Positions 22,812 through 32,312 of a stretch of 64,000 bases of DNA are shown here, piece after piece. This DNA is from Chrysopilus asiliformis (lineage: Eukaryota; Arthropoda; Insecta; Diptera; Rhagionidae). A program made the translations under genes and the position numbers. Position 1 is the stretch's first letter; each line of letters begins with the position of its first letter. The notes beneath the pieces are model-generated. The model did not search any database and had not been told where the DNA came from. It saw only the letters and a list, made by a program, of their open reading frames with translations. The stretch covers positions 49,021,002-49,085,001 of the forward strand of contig OZ035960.1 in the NCBI GenBank assembly GCA_964034945.1. Direction: 5' to 3'.

Positions 22812-23857
22812 TAGCTGCGACCCATTGGGCTGATTTTTTACTCCGGAGTGTTCCCGAACAAAGCAAAACTGCACCACCTCCAATTCACGAACAATTTTCA
22901 AGAACATGTATTGCCATATCGTAGTCACAAACGTTTGAATGGGAAATTTTTCTCTCAGATCGGCGGAGTGTATTCAATTGTAGCTCTTATGGAAATTACA
23001 TTATGGCTAAAATGATAAAAACTTGTGAAAGCAAAGTTTAAATTGTCATTTCAATATTTTTAGTGTGATTATATTTGGTTGAACGCAAAAAGACTAAAAA
23101 TAACTAAAAAATCATAAGTTTTGGTAAATATTTTATTGACATTAATCAACAAAACATATATATTGATATGTAAAGCAACGGGCATAAATATTAATTAAAC
23201 CTGAGACGATTGGGATTCTCTGACGGCCAACGAATTGTTGTTTAGCGCCCACAAAATCTGTATTAAAAAATTAATTATGGAGCATAATCAGGTAAAAATG
23301 GTGTATACTTTCTCTTTATAATCAATACATAATGAAAATCTTGGTTTAGATATTAAATTTATTATACGAGGATGAAAGTGATGGAAATTTTGAAGCACTA
23401 GATCCAGTCCCTCGGTCTTTCGCGTTCTTATAAGCGCGGTAAAGACTTTTCCACTTCACCTCCAGATTTTCCGGCGTCGCCAGTGAAAGCTGTGAATATA
23501 TAAAATGTTTAATTGTTTTTCTTTATTAATTAAATAAATTACTAACCAGTACATCTTCAGCCTCCAGATCTTGCAACATATTTTCCCAGAACCGATTTTT
23601 GCTTCTGGTTCGAAAATATTCCTCTTTTCTGTTTTTGTAACAGGAAATAAGTGCTTTCCCCTCATTGAAAGACCATTTTCGTGACTGATTCATATTTTAA
23701 AATAAATATTTAACTGGAGACAATAGTTCGATTCACAGCACTGCTACACAAATATGACAGCTCAATTTTGAGGTTAGAAATTGTTCTTGGCATAAAAAAT
23801 TCGACCCATTGAAAATTTACTCCGGAGTAAAAAAATCAGCCCAATGGGTCGCAGCTA
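22812..23857. mobile_element. TIR element F (1.05 kb) with Myb/SANT gene
   Basis: The left end TAGCTGCGACCCATTGGGCT and the right end in inverse are long TIRs (about 40 bp, reaching ACTCCGGAGT). The ends abut ATAA on both sides, a possible 4-bp target duplication or TAA plus one base. The minus-strand interior holds a spliced two-exon ORF for a Myb/SANT-like protein. No transposase is seen. It resembles a PIF/Harbinger derivative keeping only the second gene. Confidence 0.7.
23346..23693 (-). CDS. Myb/SANT-like (trihelix) protein of element F
   Basis: Two exons on the minus strand, 23693-23547 (49 codons) and 23489-23346 (47 codons plus TAA), are joined by an intron with GTTAGT donor and TTCACAG acceptor. 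They give 96 residues with no internal stop. Residues 5-40 read KWSFNEGKALISCYKNRKEE then FW (W7 and W36). After the splice, NLEVKWKSLYRAYKNAKDRG supplies the third helix, as in trihelix or MADF-like regulators. The acidic/aromatic tail usual after K-F-P (family knowledge) is replaced by a Ser-rich end, so the protein may be truncated. Its function is presumably DNA binding for a transposon. Alternative: a degenerate remnant that happens to stay open. Confidence 0.6.
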
Positions 23858-24079
23858 ATAACAGGTAAAAAAGAACGGCATCAACATATGACCTTATTGA
23901 GGGTCTTAATGACTTTTATATCTAAAAACTTTATGAATGAGATCGGATATGCCCCTAATGAAGGTTCCTAGATATACTTTTATTACAAATTAAAGTGCAT
24001 TTTGTAAGAAATCTTTAGAATTATCTATAGATTTCTAGCTGTTTCATATAAATTGGAGTACAAATTTTAAACACTTTTT

Positions 24080-24400
24080 TACTTTCCTCTTCTATAAAGA
24101 GAAAGACCAACTCGAGAACGGGGTTAGATAGAATATTTTTGATCAGTACGAAATCGGTTTCAGGCGAAATTATGAGATTGTCCGTGCATCTGGCTGTTGG
24201 TTTTACATATTTTAGATTACTCGAGAACGCGTTGAGCTAGCGATTGAAATTTTCTGTAAATAAGTTCTACGAAAATCGTAGTTCTCTCTCAACTTTTGGA
24301 AAAGTACGAGTACCTCCCATACAATATTTTTTTTAAATATCTTTTTGGCAAATTTCTCAAAACCTATGCGCTTTTGAAAACTTTAAAAAATCAATTTTGT
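24080..24400 (+). repeat. Dispersed repeat J, copy 2
   Basis: It starts near TACTTTCCTCTTCTATAAAG and continues through GAACGCGTTGAGCTAGCGA to ATAAGTTCTACGAAAATCGT, the same sequence as the first bases of the window. It ends in A/T-rich degenerate sequence before RpL5. Confidence 0.55.
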
Positions 24401-24795
24401 TTTTAGATTTTTTAATAATTTATTATATTAAAGACTTTTTAAACCTTTAATCCAGGAAAACTGCACTTAAATAAATCGAGTAAAATATTTTTCGCCCAAA
24501 TATGTGATTAAAATCGAAAAATTTGGAGACTTCAGCGGACAATTTGAAAATTTCCACGGATAGGAGTATTTTCAATGGCCACACTCTAGTTTTATATAGT
24601 CACTCTAGTTTAAAAAAACCATTTTCCAATTTCACTCGGAAATCTTAACTCTGTCTCACTCAAATTCTAGTACGTCAATATTGGGTTTAGCAAATTTCTG
24701 TTCTACATCCTTCGTAAAAGACACATTTCCCCACTACAAAACATCTACAATAGAAATTTTTTGAACGTTCAAATCGTCTGACCTCTTTGGTTGCT

Positions 24796-24820
24796 GTTCC
24801 CTTTCTCTCTTTTTCAGCAC
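24796..24820 (+). promoter_or_regulatory. Pyrimidine-rich initiator (TOP-like) of RpL5
   Basis: The tract CCCTTTCTCTCTTTTTC lies about 60-80 bases before the RpL5 ATG, where ribosomal-protein genes of flies usually start transcription in a polypyrimidine initiator. No TATA box is evident. Position inferred. Confidence 0.5.
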
Positions 24821-24875
24821 CAACGTTGGCCGCAAGATATTGCGAGAGGTGGTGCTTTTTTAATTTTGTGACAAA

Positions 24876-26248
24876 ATGGTGAGTGCAAATCGAAAACTGT
24901 TTTCCGGAAGCTGATCTGCAGTCGTCGTACTGCCAGAAAATGCATAGATGTTGTGGGAAGAATTCCCGATTATTGTGAAAATTAGTGATTGAAATTTGAC
25001 GTCGTTGACGTTTCACCGCTAATGGAAGCAAATTTGGGTTAAGTGTGGATTTCTATTGCTCGTTTCAGGGTTTCGTGAAAGTAGTAAAGAACAAACAGTA
25101 CTTCAAGCGGTACCAAGTTAAGTTTAAGAGGCGTCGCGAGGGCAAGACTGACTACTATGCCAGGAAACGTCTTATCTTCCAGGATAAGAACAAATACAAC
25201 ACTCCCAAGTACCGATTGATCGTCCGCCTTAGCAACAGAGACATTACATGCCAGATCGCGTACTCCCGGATTGAGGGCGACCGAATTGTGTGCGCTGCCT
25301 ACTCGCACGAACTTCCAAAATACGGAATCAAGGTAAACAATGGGGTGTTTGGGCTTCTGTAAACATTGCTCAAAAATAGATTCGTTTCAGGTTGGCCTAA
25401 CCAACTACGCGGCTGCATACTGCACTGGTCTGCTGGTGGCTCGTCGTATCCTCCAGAAACTCGGGCTGGATTCCCTCTACTCGGGATGCACTGAGGTCAC
25501 TGGCGAAGAGTACAATGTGACTCCGCTAGATGAGGGGCCAGGTGCCTTCCGTTGCTATTTGGATGTCGGTCTCAGCCGCACCACAACCGGTGCTCGTGTA
25601 TTCGGCGCAATGAAAGGATCCGTCGATGGTGGACTAAACATACCACATTCAGTGAAGCGTTTCCCCGGCTACTCGGCTGAAACCAAAAGCTTCAATGCTG
25701 ATGTCCACCGCGCTCACATTTTCGGCCAGCACGTTGCCGACTACATGCGCACTCTGGAAGAAGAGGACGAGGAAGCTTTCAAGAAGCAGTTCAGCAAATA
25801 CATTAACCTGGGAATTCGTGCCGATGATGTAAGTAGAAACTAATGGGCAAAATCTTACGTCCATTGTACAATTACGCAGTGAGCGTACTTCTCGACACTG
25901 TTGTGCCGATGATGGACTACAGTGAAATTCTAGCCACCCAATGTTCGATGGCGGACAAGTCTTCCATTTGTCTGTCATCCTGTGAAGGTTGCATATCTCT
26001 CAATCTCATTAAGATTTCTTCAACAAATTTCTAACCTTTCTATTTTTCCATTCGCGCAGCTAGAAGAGATCTACAAGAAGGCGCATGCTTCAATCCGTAC
26101 CGATCCACTTCATAAGAAGGTGGAGAAGAGCGGCGTGACCAAGAAGAGATGGACACTCAAGAAGTTGACTCTTCAGGAACGCCAGAAGAAGGTCGCTGAC
26201 CGCAAGGAGGCCTTCATAGCTAAACTCAAAGCTGAAAATGAAGCTTAG
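24876..26248 (+). CDS. RpL5: Ribosomal protein L5 (uL18), 4 coding exons
   Basis: Exon 1 is only the ATG (24876-24878) followed directly by GTGAGT. The others are 25069-25332, 25391-25828 and 26060-26248, all phase 0 with GT-AG introns. Total 297 residues, about the usual length for insect L5. The N-terminus [20 protein letters not shown] and the later [39 protein letters not shown] and [11 protein letters not shown] blocks are diagnostic. The C-terminus is the basic [20 protein letters not shown] region. It binds 5S rRNA and enters the 60S central protuberance. A pyrimidine-rich start lies upstream and an AATAAA at 26322-26327. Intron 3 (25829-26059) has two consecutive predicted stem-loops. 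Dense reading frames on the opposite strand are shadows of this gene. Confidence 0.97.
25860..25998 (+). ncRNA. Possible H/ACA-like snoRNA in RpL5 intron 3
   Basis: Hairpin 1 (25860-25917) has outer stem GTCCAT/ATGGAC and inner stem CAGTG/CACTG separated by an internal loop, like a pseudouridylation pocket. Hairpin 2 (25932-25990) has GATG/CATC and GACAA/TTGTC stems. An ATA sits a few bases after it. A consensus H box is not clear and ATA is not the canonical ACA. L5 introns host snoRNAs in other animals, which is the main reason to list it. Confidence 0.3.
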
Positions 26249-26321
26249 GAGTTTGCACCGAACGCACATTAGTCAGTTGATGTGCCCGGCGCCAATTAGT
26301 CTTTTTTAATGGATAATTTTC

Positions 26322-26327
26322 AATAAA
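26322..26327 (+). terminator. RpL5 polyadenylation signal
   Basis: AATAAA lies 74 bases after the RpL5 stop codon, within a short 3' UTR. A typical cleavage site would follow near 26345. Confidence 0.75.
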
Positions 26328-26717
26328 TCTGATTCATAAAAAAGACAATATTTTTGTAGTTTTCAATTAAGTCGCAATTTGAACAGTAAAATTGTTTAGG
26401 ATTAATAAATTTTTGATTTTTTAAGTTATTTGAAGAATTCAAGTGTTGTTTTTGTCCATCGTCTAGGCGTTTTCAAAAAGGTTTCGTTTCCTGTTTTTCT
26501 TTTCGATTCTTTGAAATTATTCCATAGCAATTTTGTTGGGTTTAACTATGGTTTAACGTGGGACAAGGTTCTGATTCAGGTAAAATAATTCGGCATTGTT
26601 CTTCGCAGCCTTTTATTTGTGTATTGAATTCAACATTACTTTTTCCAAAAAAAAATCTTAAAATGTTTTTTGTTTAAAATTATAACAAGACCCTTTTAGG
26701 TGTTATTAATGTGACTA

Positions 26718-27095
26718 CAGTAGGAACTCAGTATAGTGAACCGCTAAAATAGTTAACAATTTTATTTATTTCATTTTGGAGTTTTTTTGTTATTCTAAAA
26801 TAAGTTTTTTTTATATTCCCATTGGATTGTAGAAACCCACAATTTTACAATTGGGTGGAACGAAATCAGGTTGATTCTGGTGATCTGCGTGTATTAAAGA
26901 AAGCAGCAATGATGTATGCTTGAAAATTAATTATCAAAAAGAAACTCAATATTTTCGTCCAAAAAAAAGAATCAAATTAGACTGCTTTTTGCTATGATAG
27001 ATAAATGTATTACAACTGGACCTTGAAATTGTGATAGTACCCAATATAGTGAACGTCCTGGTTTTTTGCAAGTTCATTACACCGAATTCCTACTG
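26718..27095. mobile_element. TA-flanked MITE K (pogo/Tigger-like ends)
   Basis: TA-CAGTAGGAACTCAGTATAGT on the left pairs with the inverse of GTTCATTACACCGAATTCCT at the right end, ..ACTG-TA. The TA duplication and CAGT start fit pogo/Tc1-mariner elements. No transposase; 378 bp. Confidence 0.6.
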
Positions 27096-27261
27096 TATTT
27101 TAATAAAAAATTGAATGTAACTTCAAAATTTGTAGGATAAGGGACAAATTAATGACAAACATTTAGGATCTCGATTATTTCTATAACCATTTTTGGACCT
27201 TCCCACTTTATTCACCCGTATCGTGATTGTCTTGTCGTTTTCGACAAGAGTCGTTTTACAT

Positions 27262-27926
27262 CAGGCTTGTCCACCCTGCATGCGGCCCAGGACGTGTTTG
27301 GATGTGCCCCAACAAAAACATATATTTACAAACTTTATGAATTAATGAAGTTTAAATTAATTAAAATTGTTAACTAAGAATGAATATATTCTACGTTTTT
27401 TTACTAATCAGCTCTCTTTAGGGTTAGTATATCTGTACCCCAGAGGTAAACTGTCGTAACTGACAAAACCGCGATTTTGGGGTTATTGTTGAAACTACAT
27501 TGTGGGGACGTATATTTTTAATTGGCAAAGTATCGTATCTATACAGTAATGATTATAATGTCTAATTTGACTATATGGTGAAGCAAACTCGTTACAGTTA
27601 AAGGTTGGAACTGCTCCGGATGAAGCAAAATGGTTAGAGATAAAAGGTTGTAACTGCTCCCCCACTCATTACAAATTTATATATCAACTAATATTTTGTT
27701 TAAACAATGTCCTAAAATAAAATAAACTACAAAAGTTTCAAATAATTACCGAAAATCATACACATAAAAAGTTTGCAATTCCGAACTAAAAATGGCTCTC
27801 CTGTAAAATTTGCAAAATGTCAGTTACGACAGTTTACCTTTGGGGTACAGATATTTTATTTGTGGTCCAATATAACTTGTCTTCTCCCAATGCGTCCCAG
27901 GAAAGCTAAAAGGTGGGACACCCCTG
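27262..27926. mobile_element. Nested non-autonomous hAT element
   Basis: The ends CAGGCTTGTCCACCC and GGTGGGACACCCCTG are inverted. A perfect 8-bp duplication TTTTACAT lies at 27254-27261 and 27927-27934. Typical hAT signature with an internal GCATGCGGCCCAGGACG. It sits within U and itself contains element V. Confidence 0.8.
27429..27854. mobile_element. Element V nested in the hAT element
   Basis: Inverted ends begin ATATCTGTACCCCAGAGGTA and match over about 37 bp, with a single difference noted (CAGAGG/CAAAGG). The interior is AT-rich with no ORF. This is the innermost and therefore youngest layer of a three-level nest. Confidence 0.7.
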
Positions 27927-28273
27927 TTTTACATGTTTTTGTTAGTAGAAAAGCACTAACAACATGTAACACGACTCTTGTCGAAAACGACACGACAATC
28001 GCAATGCGGGTGATTGTTATGAAAGCGATTTTTATTTCCAGACCTCATTGTTCGTTTTGACGGTTGTATGTCTGCTTTTCAAAAAAAAATTCAAAAAACA
28101 ATAACCTTACCATTAGATATTTTCAAAGAACGGATTTAATTTTGTGTAAACGACAAAAGAACTTAAGCAAAACAATTTTGAAACCGATTTTTGTGTGAAT
28201 AGAATTTGGGTTTAGAATTGAAAACGGAAATTAATATGAAGTCTTTGTTCTCACAATTCCTATATTCTCATAC

Positions 28274-28643
28274 CACAAATAATATACAGATGAACAGAGC
28301 TCAAAGAAAACCATGTTATATGAAATCAAATCAAGCGAGCTTTTAAAAGCCGAAAAACTTTTTCCTCTGTGAGAGAACTTTGTCTTCGGTTCTTTTGAGA
28401 TGATTTCAAGCTTTTGTAAACTTGTTTTATACAACCCCACCGCCGCGCCAATCATACAAAAAATTCAACACATTTATTACATTCACTTGTGTGTGTTCGG
28501 CATACGATTTGACGAGAAACTATCTCTCCACTCTCGCTCAAAATTTAAGTCAAAAGCTTTTGTCGGCTGATCTTCTGTCGGCTGATCGTTAAAAATTGTA
28601 TCATGAGTTTCTTTGAGCTCCGGTCATCTGTATATTATTTGTG
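28274..28643. mobile_element. TIR element Y with 7-bp duplication
   Basis: CACAAATAATATACAGATGA (28274) and its inverse (to 28643) are TIRs that extend to GAGCTCAAAGAAA. A direct CTCATAC lies on both sides (28267-28273 and 28644-28650). 370 bp, non-coding, superfamily uncertain (7-8 bp duplication suggests hAT or P). Confidence 0.7.
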
Positions 28644-28906
28644 CTCATACCAAGTACAGTTTATTAACATAAGAAAAGCTACACACTCGCAAATCGTTAA
28701 ATCCTCTATGTGGGGTCAGAAAATTTTCACGAAAAAATCATTTGTATGGAAAAGGGGGAAGGAGTGGTCCGATTGAATTTTTATGTATGGAACGGTTATG
28801 TAAAACATTTCGTTTTTACAGATTTCGATACGATGCATCGTTATGGAGGAGGAGGGGGAAAGAAACGGTCAGATTTTGCCCATTAATTAGCATTGCTCTT
28901 TCAAAG

Positions 28907-29922
28907 TTAAATTTTTAACTGTTTTGTCTAAACAATTTGACGTAACTTCTGGTGTGCCTCAAGGTAGTCATTTGGATCCTCTCCTTTTTAACTTATACAT
29001 AAATGACATCTTCTCGACTCTCAAAGATACTCAAATTCTAGGATATGCGGACGACTTAAAAATATTTAAAATAATTAGCTGCGATCATGATTCATCGCTT
29101 CTCAAATCAGATTTGAATATCTTTTCAGAGTGGAGCACAAAAAATGGTCTAACTCTCAACATTCCAAAATGCTCCGTAATAACATTTTCTCGCGCCTGCA
29201 AACCTAATTTTTTTACATACACACTGTGTGGTATGCTCTTATCTAGATCTAGCAAGGTTACTGATCTTGGTGTGATCCTTGATGAAAAGTTAACTTTTCA
29301 GCTTCACATTAACCAAATCACCAGTCGTGCGAATGCAATGTTAGGTTTTGTGAAGAGATGGTCTCGTGAGATCACTGACCGCTATGTCATGAAAATTTTG
29401 TATTGCTCTTTTATCCGTCCTATTCTAGAATATACCTGCATAGTGTGGTCACCTTTTTATTCAGTTCACTCCAACAGAATTGGGGCAGTTCAGAAGCGTT
29501 TTCTACGTTTCGCTCTACGTAACCTTTCTTGGGACGACAGGTTGATACTGCCACCATATCAAGATAGGCTCAGACTAATAGATTTGCCTACCCTTACTCA
29601 ACGTAGAGAGACTCATCGAGTGTTATTCATTCAGGGTATCTTGACTGGTAATGTTCAATCTCCCCAACTGCTTGAATCAATCAATATTAATACTCATTGT
29701 CGTGCCAATCGGAATTCTCGATTTATTTATGAACCTTTTCATAGAACGAACTATGGTCAATATGAACCAATGGCTGCCATGTGTAAAGCTTATAATATAA
29801 ATCAAAACATAGTTGACTTCAATTTAAGTAAATTTTTAATGAAAAAGAAATTGTATAATTAGTTGTTTGTTTCATCTTTATATATTCAGATGGTTTAATG
29901 TACCTGTTGAATCAATAAATCA
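28907..29922 (+). mobile_element. 5'-truncated LINE insertion
   Basis: The flanks ATTGCTCTTTCAAAG (28892-28906) and ATTGCTATTTACAAG (29923-29937) form a 15-bp target duplication with three mismatches. The body is the 3' part of a non-LTR retrotransposon ending ..GAATCAATAAATCA with no long poly(A). It is inserted in mini-me-like copy B3. Confidence 0.75.
28924..29862 (+). pseudogene. Reverse transcriptase (LINE), C-terminal two thirds
   Basis: An open frame of 312 codons. It contains TSGVPQGSHLDPLLFNLYIN (RT motif block 4) and GYADDLKIF (catalytic A-x-DD block 5). These are followed by a thumb region with LGVILDEKLTF, the usual IRPILEYTCIVWSPFY and QKRFLRFA, and a Cys-poor tail. The ADD catalytic pair is intact, but the upstream fingers and any endonuclease are missing. 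The layout resembles Jockey/CR1-type LINEs; the exact clade is undecided. The frame has no internal stop, so the insertion is fairly young, but the element cannot be autonomous. Confidence 0.8.
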
Positions 29923-30136
29923 ATTGCTATTTACAAGAAATGCAAATATATAAATTTTCAAGTCTCTAGTTCAATTCTTCCGAAAAATATGGTGTTCACG
30001 GCAAACAACGGACAAACAGACAGACGGACATTCGGGAATCAAAATCTTGCATCATCCCAAATACCCTGATGTAGTTCATTTTAGTGTCCGACGATTGGTT
30101 CGATGTATTACACACGGTGTATTAAATCTAATATAG

Positions 30137-30507
30137 TTAAGGTAAGATTAGACTATGCCAAATATTTGGCATATGAAACTTTGGCAAATAATGGTGTTTG
30201 GCGCATGCATTTGCCAGGGGTATTACACTTAAGTTGTTTTTGCCAAATATTTTGGCAGTCACAATGTCTGAACAATGTCATTGTCTGGACGACACAGAGT
30301 ACTGTCAAAAGCAAAATGTTTGTCATGTTTGCCACTTTAGAAATTTCAAGAGTGCCAAACATGCCAAATACGGAAAATTTGCCACATTTTTTTGGCGTAC
30401 CCGATCACACTATTTGGCAAAATGTCAAATATGTGTTTGGCAAAAATTTTACCAAATATGCTTTTGCCAAATATTTGGCAAAATTTATTTGGCGATCACA
30501 CTATTTA
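30137..30507. mobile_element. Element with many TTTGGCAAA iterons
   Basis: TTTGGCAAA, TGCCAAA and GCCAAATATTTGGC motifs recur over a dozen times in both orientations in 370 bp, with GATCACACTA twice near the right end. Left and right edges share an inverted GCCAAATATTTGGC. Probably a MITE with binding-site arrays. The overlapping ORFs are by-products of the motif. Confidence 0.5.
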
Positions 30508-30511
30508 TTAA

Positions 30512-30657
30512 CCCTTTCGTACATATGTGTTCCACTGAATGTTCAAAAAGACCCAATATGTAAAATATGTATTAAATTAGTTTAATATATAAGTCTCTGT
30601 TAGATTAACCCATTATAATCGTTTGAAACTAATTAATTGTCTCCCGTACCGAAAGGG
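30512..30657. mobile_element. piggyBac-type MITE
   Basis: TTAA-CCCTTTCGTAC on the left and GTACCGAAAGGG-TTAA on the right: TTAA target and CCC-starting inverted ends. 146 bp, no ORF. Confidence 0.6.
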
Positions 30658-31355
30658 TTAAAAACAAGAAAATTGATGAGTTATACGGTTTGTATTAAAT
30701 GCATTCTTTTTACAGGGAGAAGAAATTGCGTGTGGAAACGAACTTTCAAATGTTCGGATGAATAAAAAAAAAATGTTTGTCGTGCGTCGTTCCCCTTTAA
30801 AACTTTTGAAAATAGAAATCCTGGAAAACGCGACAAAAAAAAACTCGAGCAAAAAAGACGGATAAACGTTAGCCTCAAATCATTAGACAATATCAGTTGT
30901 GATCAACACAATACTTTCCTCTGCAATATTTAATTTCGGAAAAAATGGAAAAAAGAATATTTTTTCAAATATATTGAGAACTGTTAAATATACGGAGAAA
31001 CCGTTAAAAGAAAAATTGTGGAAAATTTCATTTTCTATAAATTTAGTAGTATGCAATTTTTCATGAAAGTACATGTTTTCGATAGATTTTCAAAAACTGA
31101 TTTTTTAATATATATCGAGAACCGTCAGAGATACAAAAAAAACCGTTAGGGTAAAAAATGTAGAAAATTTGATATCCTTAAAGTTTTGTATTACTATTTT
31201 TTTTCCAAAAGTGCATAGTTTTCGAAAAATTTTCAAAAATGTATATTTTTTCAAAAACATGTTGTATGGAAGGTACCCGTTATAGCTACCATAACTTTTC
31301 CAAAAGTTCGTTTACAGAAAATTTCAAGTCGCTAGCTCAACGCGTTTTGGAGTTA

Positions 31356-32074
31356 GGCGAGAAACACAATTGACACAGCTGGCTGCAGCGTTGTGCGTTC
31401 ACGCAATGGAATTCATGCAGCAGCGTTGGTTGATTACACAATTGATGTAGCGCTGCAGTGCAGTGTCAAATGTCATTTGAAAAATTTATGATTGCGCGCA
31501 CTTCACTCTTCAAAGAAAATACGCATATGTGGATAAAGGTAGAACCTGAATCGTACGTCGATGCGTCCGTCATGCGTGCGTCCGGTTGACAGTTTGAGTA
31601 GAATCAACGGGCTGCTATGAGTACTCCCCTAATAATACGTTTTCCGATGCGGCAGCCGCATAGAGTAGGTCGAATTTATACTTTTACATGCGGCAACGCA
31701 CGGAAATGTCATTTCGCAAAAAAGTTTGTTTACGATTTAAGCAATTTAAGTATGGAACAAATTGAAAGTAATTGTTTCGACGATAAACTAATAGAAGAAG
31801 TGCAAAACAATGAATTAACTCCAGATTCGTTGCCGTACCCAACTGTCACCGCATCGAACTGTCAACCGGAAGCACGCATGACGGACGCATCGACGTACGA
31901 TTCAGGTTCTAGCTTAAGCATTATTGCAGCATGCAGCAACGTTTTAATTTTTCAAAACGCTGCGTCGATGCAGACACATGTGTTGCTGCTGCAGTATCAA
32001 TTGTATCTGCAGCGATAAGAATACACGCATTTGATACATGCGTCGTTGTTACTGCGTCAATTGTGTTTCTCGCC
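31356..32074. mobile_element. TIR element H, long copy H1 (TTA flanks)
   Basis: GGCGAGAAACACAATTGA and its inverse are the ends, and TTA lies at 31353-31355 and 32075-32077. Many subterminal CTGCAG and GCATGCA motifs. The same element without an internal insertion is H2 (32313-32622). Its extra length is explained by element I at 31537-31914. A TAA/TTA target fits PIF/Harbinger. Confidence 0.75.
31537..31914 (+). mobile_element. Element I nested in H1, with MADF-like ORF start
   Basis: Ends AGGTAGAACCTGAATCGTAC and inverse; TAA on both sides (31534-31536, 31915-31917). The insertion point is confirmed by the uninterrupted H2. The interior encodes, from the ATG at 31752, MEQIESNCFDDKLIEEVQNN, which resembles the beginning of a MADF domain (D..LIE.V). 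It breaks off into the right TIR. A GGCAGCCGC..GAGTAGGTC block before the ORF recurs in element Q (51.7 kb). Confidence 0.7.
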
Positions 32075-32312
32075 TTATTTAAGTTACGTAAAACGCACAG
32101 ACAGATAGACAGAGAAATGTACGGACATCCTCTTAATTTTGCCTGGATTTCTTACTGATCAGAAAGTCTCTATCTCCTCCCGTTCTCGAGTCCGTCTCCG
32201 TCATGAATAAAATACTTTCCCTCTATAGCAGAGGAAAGTAAAAATTAGATTAATGTGCCAAAATACAGGCGACACTATAATAATAAATAGAGGAAGCTGG
32301 TGGTGAACTTAA

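Larger units (their letters stand above)
27213..28012. mobile_element. MITE U, host of a nested hAT element
   Basis: The left end CACCCGTATCGTGATTGTC and the right inverse (GACAATCGCAATGCGGGTG) continue inward as TTGTCGTTTTCGACAAGAGT. ATT abuts both sides. With the hAT insertion removed, U would be a palindromic element of roughly 130 bp. Confidence 0.7.
28676..30136 (+). mobile_element. mini-me-like family B, copy B3, split by a LINE
   Basis: 28676-28906 matches the head and middle of B2 (GAAAAGCTACA start, GGAGTGGTCCGATTGA). 29923-30136 matches the tail (ATTTTCAAGTCTCTAGTTCA, GACAGACGGACATTC, GGTGTATTAAATCTAATATA). The two halves join cleanly if 28907-29922 is removed. Confidence 0.7.
30885..32245 (-). 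repeat. Dispersed repeat J, reverse copy split by element H1
   Basis: It reads inversely relative to copy 2: it contains GCTAGCTCAACGCGTTTTGG just before H1 and CTTTCCCTCTATAGCAGAGG at its far end, with a GACAGATAGACAGAG tract. H1 (31356-32074) interrupts it. Confidence 0.6.

Noticed and set aside
25039..25978. Open frames antisense to RpL5
   Set aside because: They mirror conserved RpL5 codons and have no domain or splice support.
25900..25985. C/D-box snoRNA in RpL5 intron 3 (CGATGATGG as C box)
   Set aside because: No CTGA D box with a terminal stem was found; the H/ACA-like fold fits better, though still weakly.
30103..30585. 160- and 121-residue overlapping frames at 30.1-30.6 kb
   Set aside because: Cys/Ala-rich translations of the TTTGGCAAA motif array, open in several frames.
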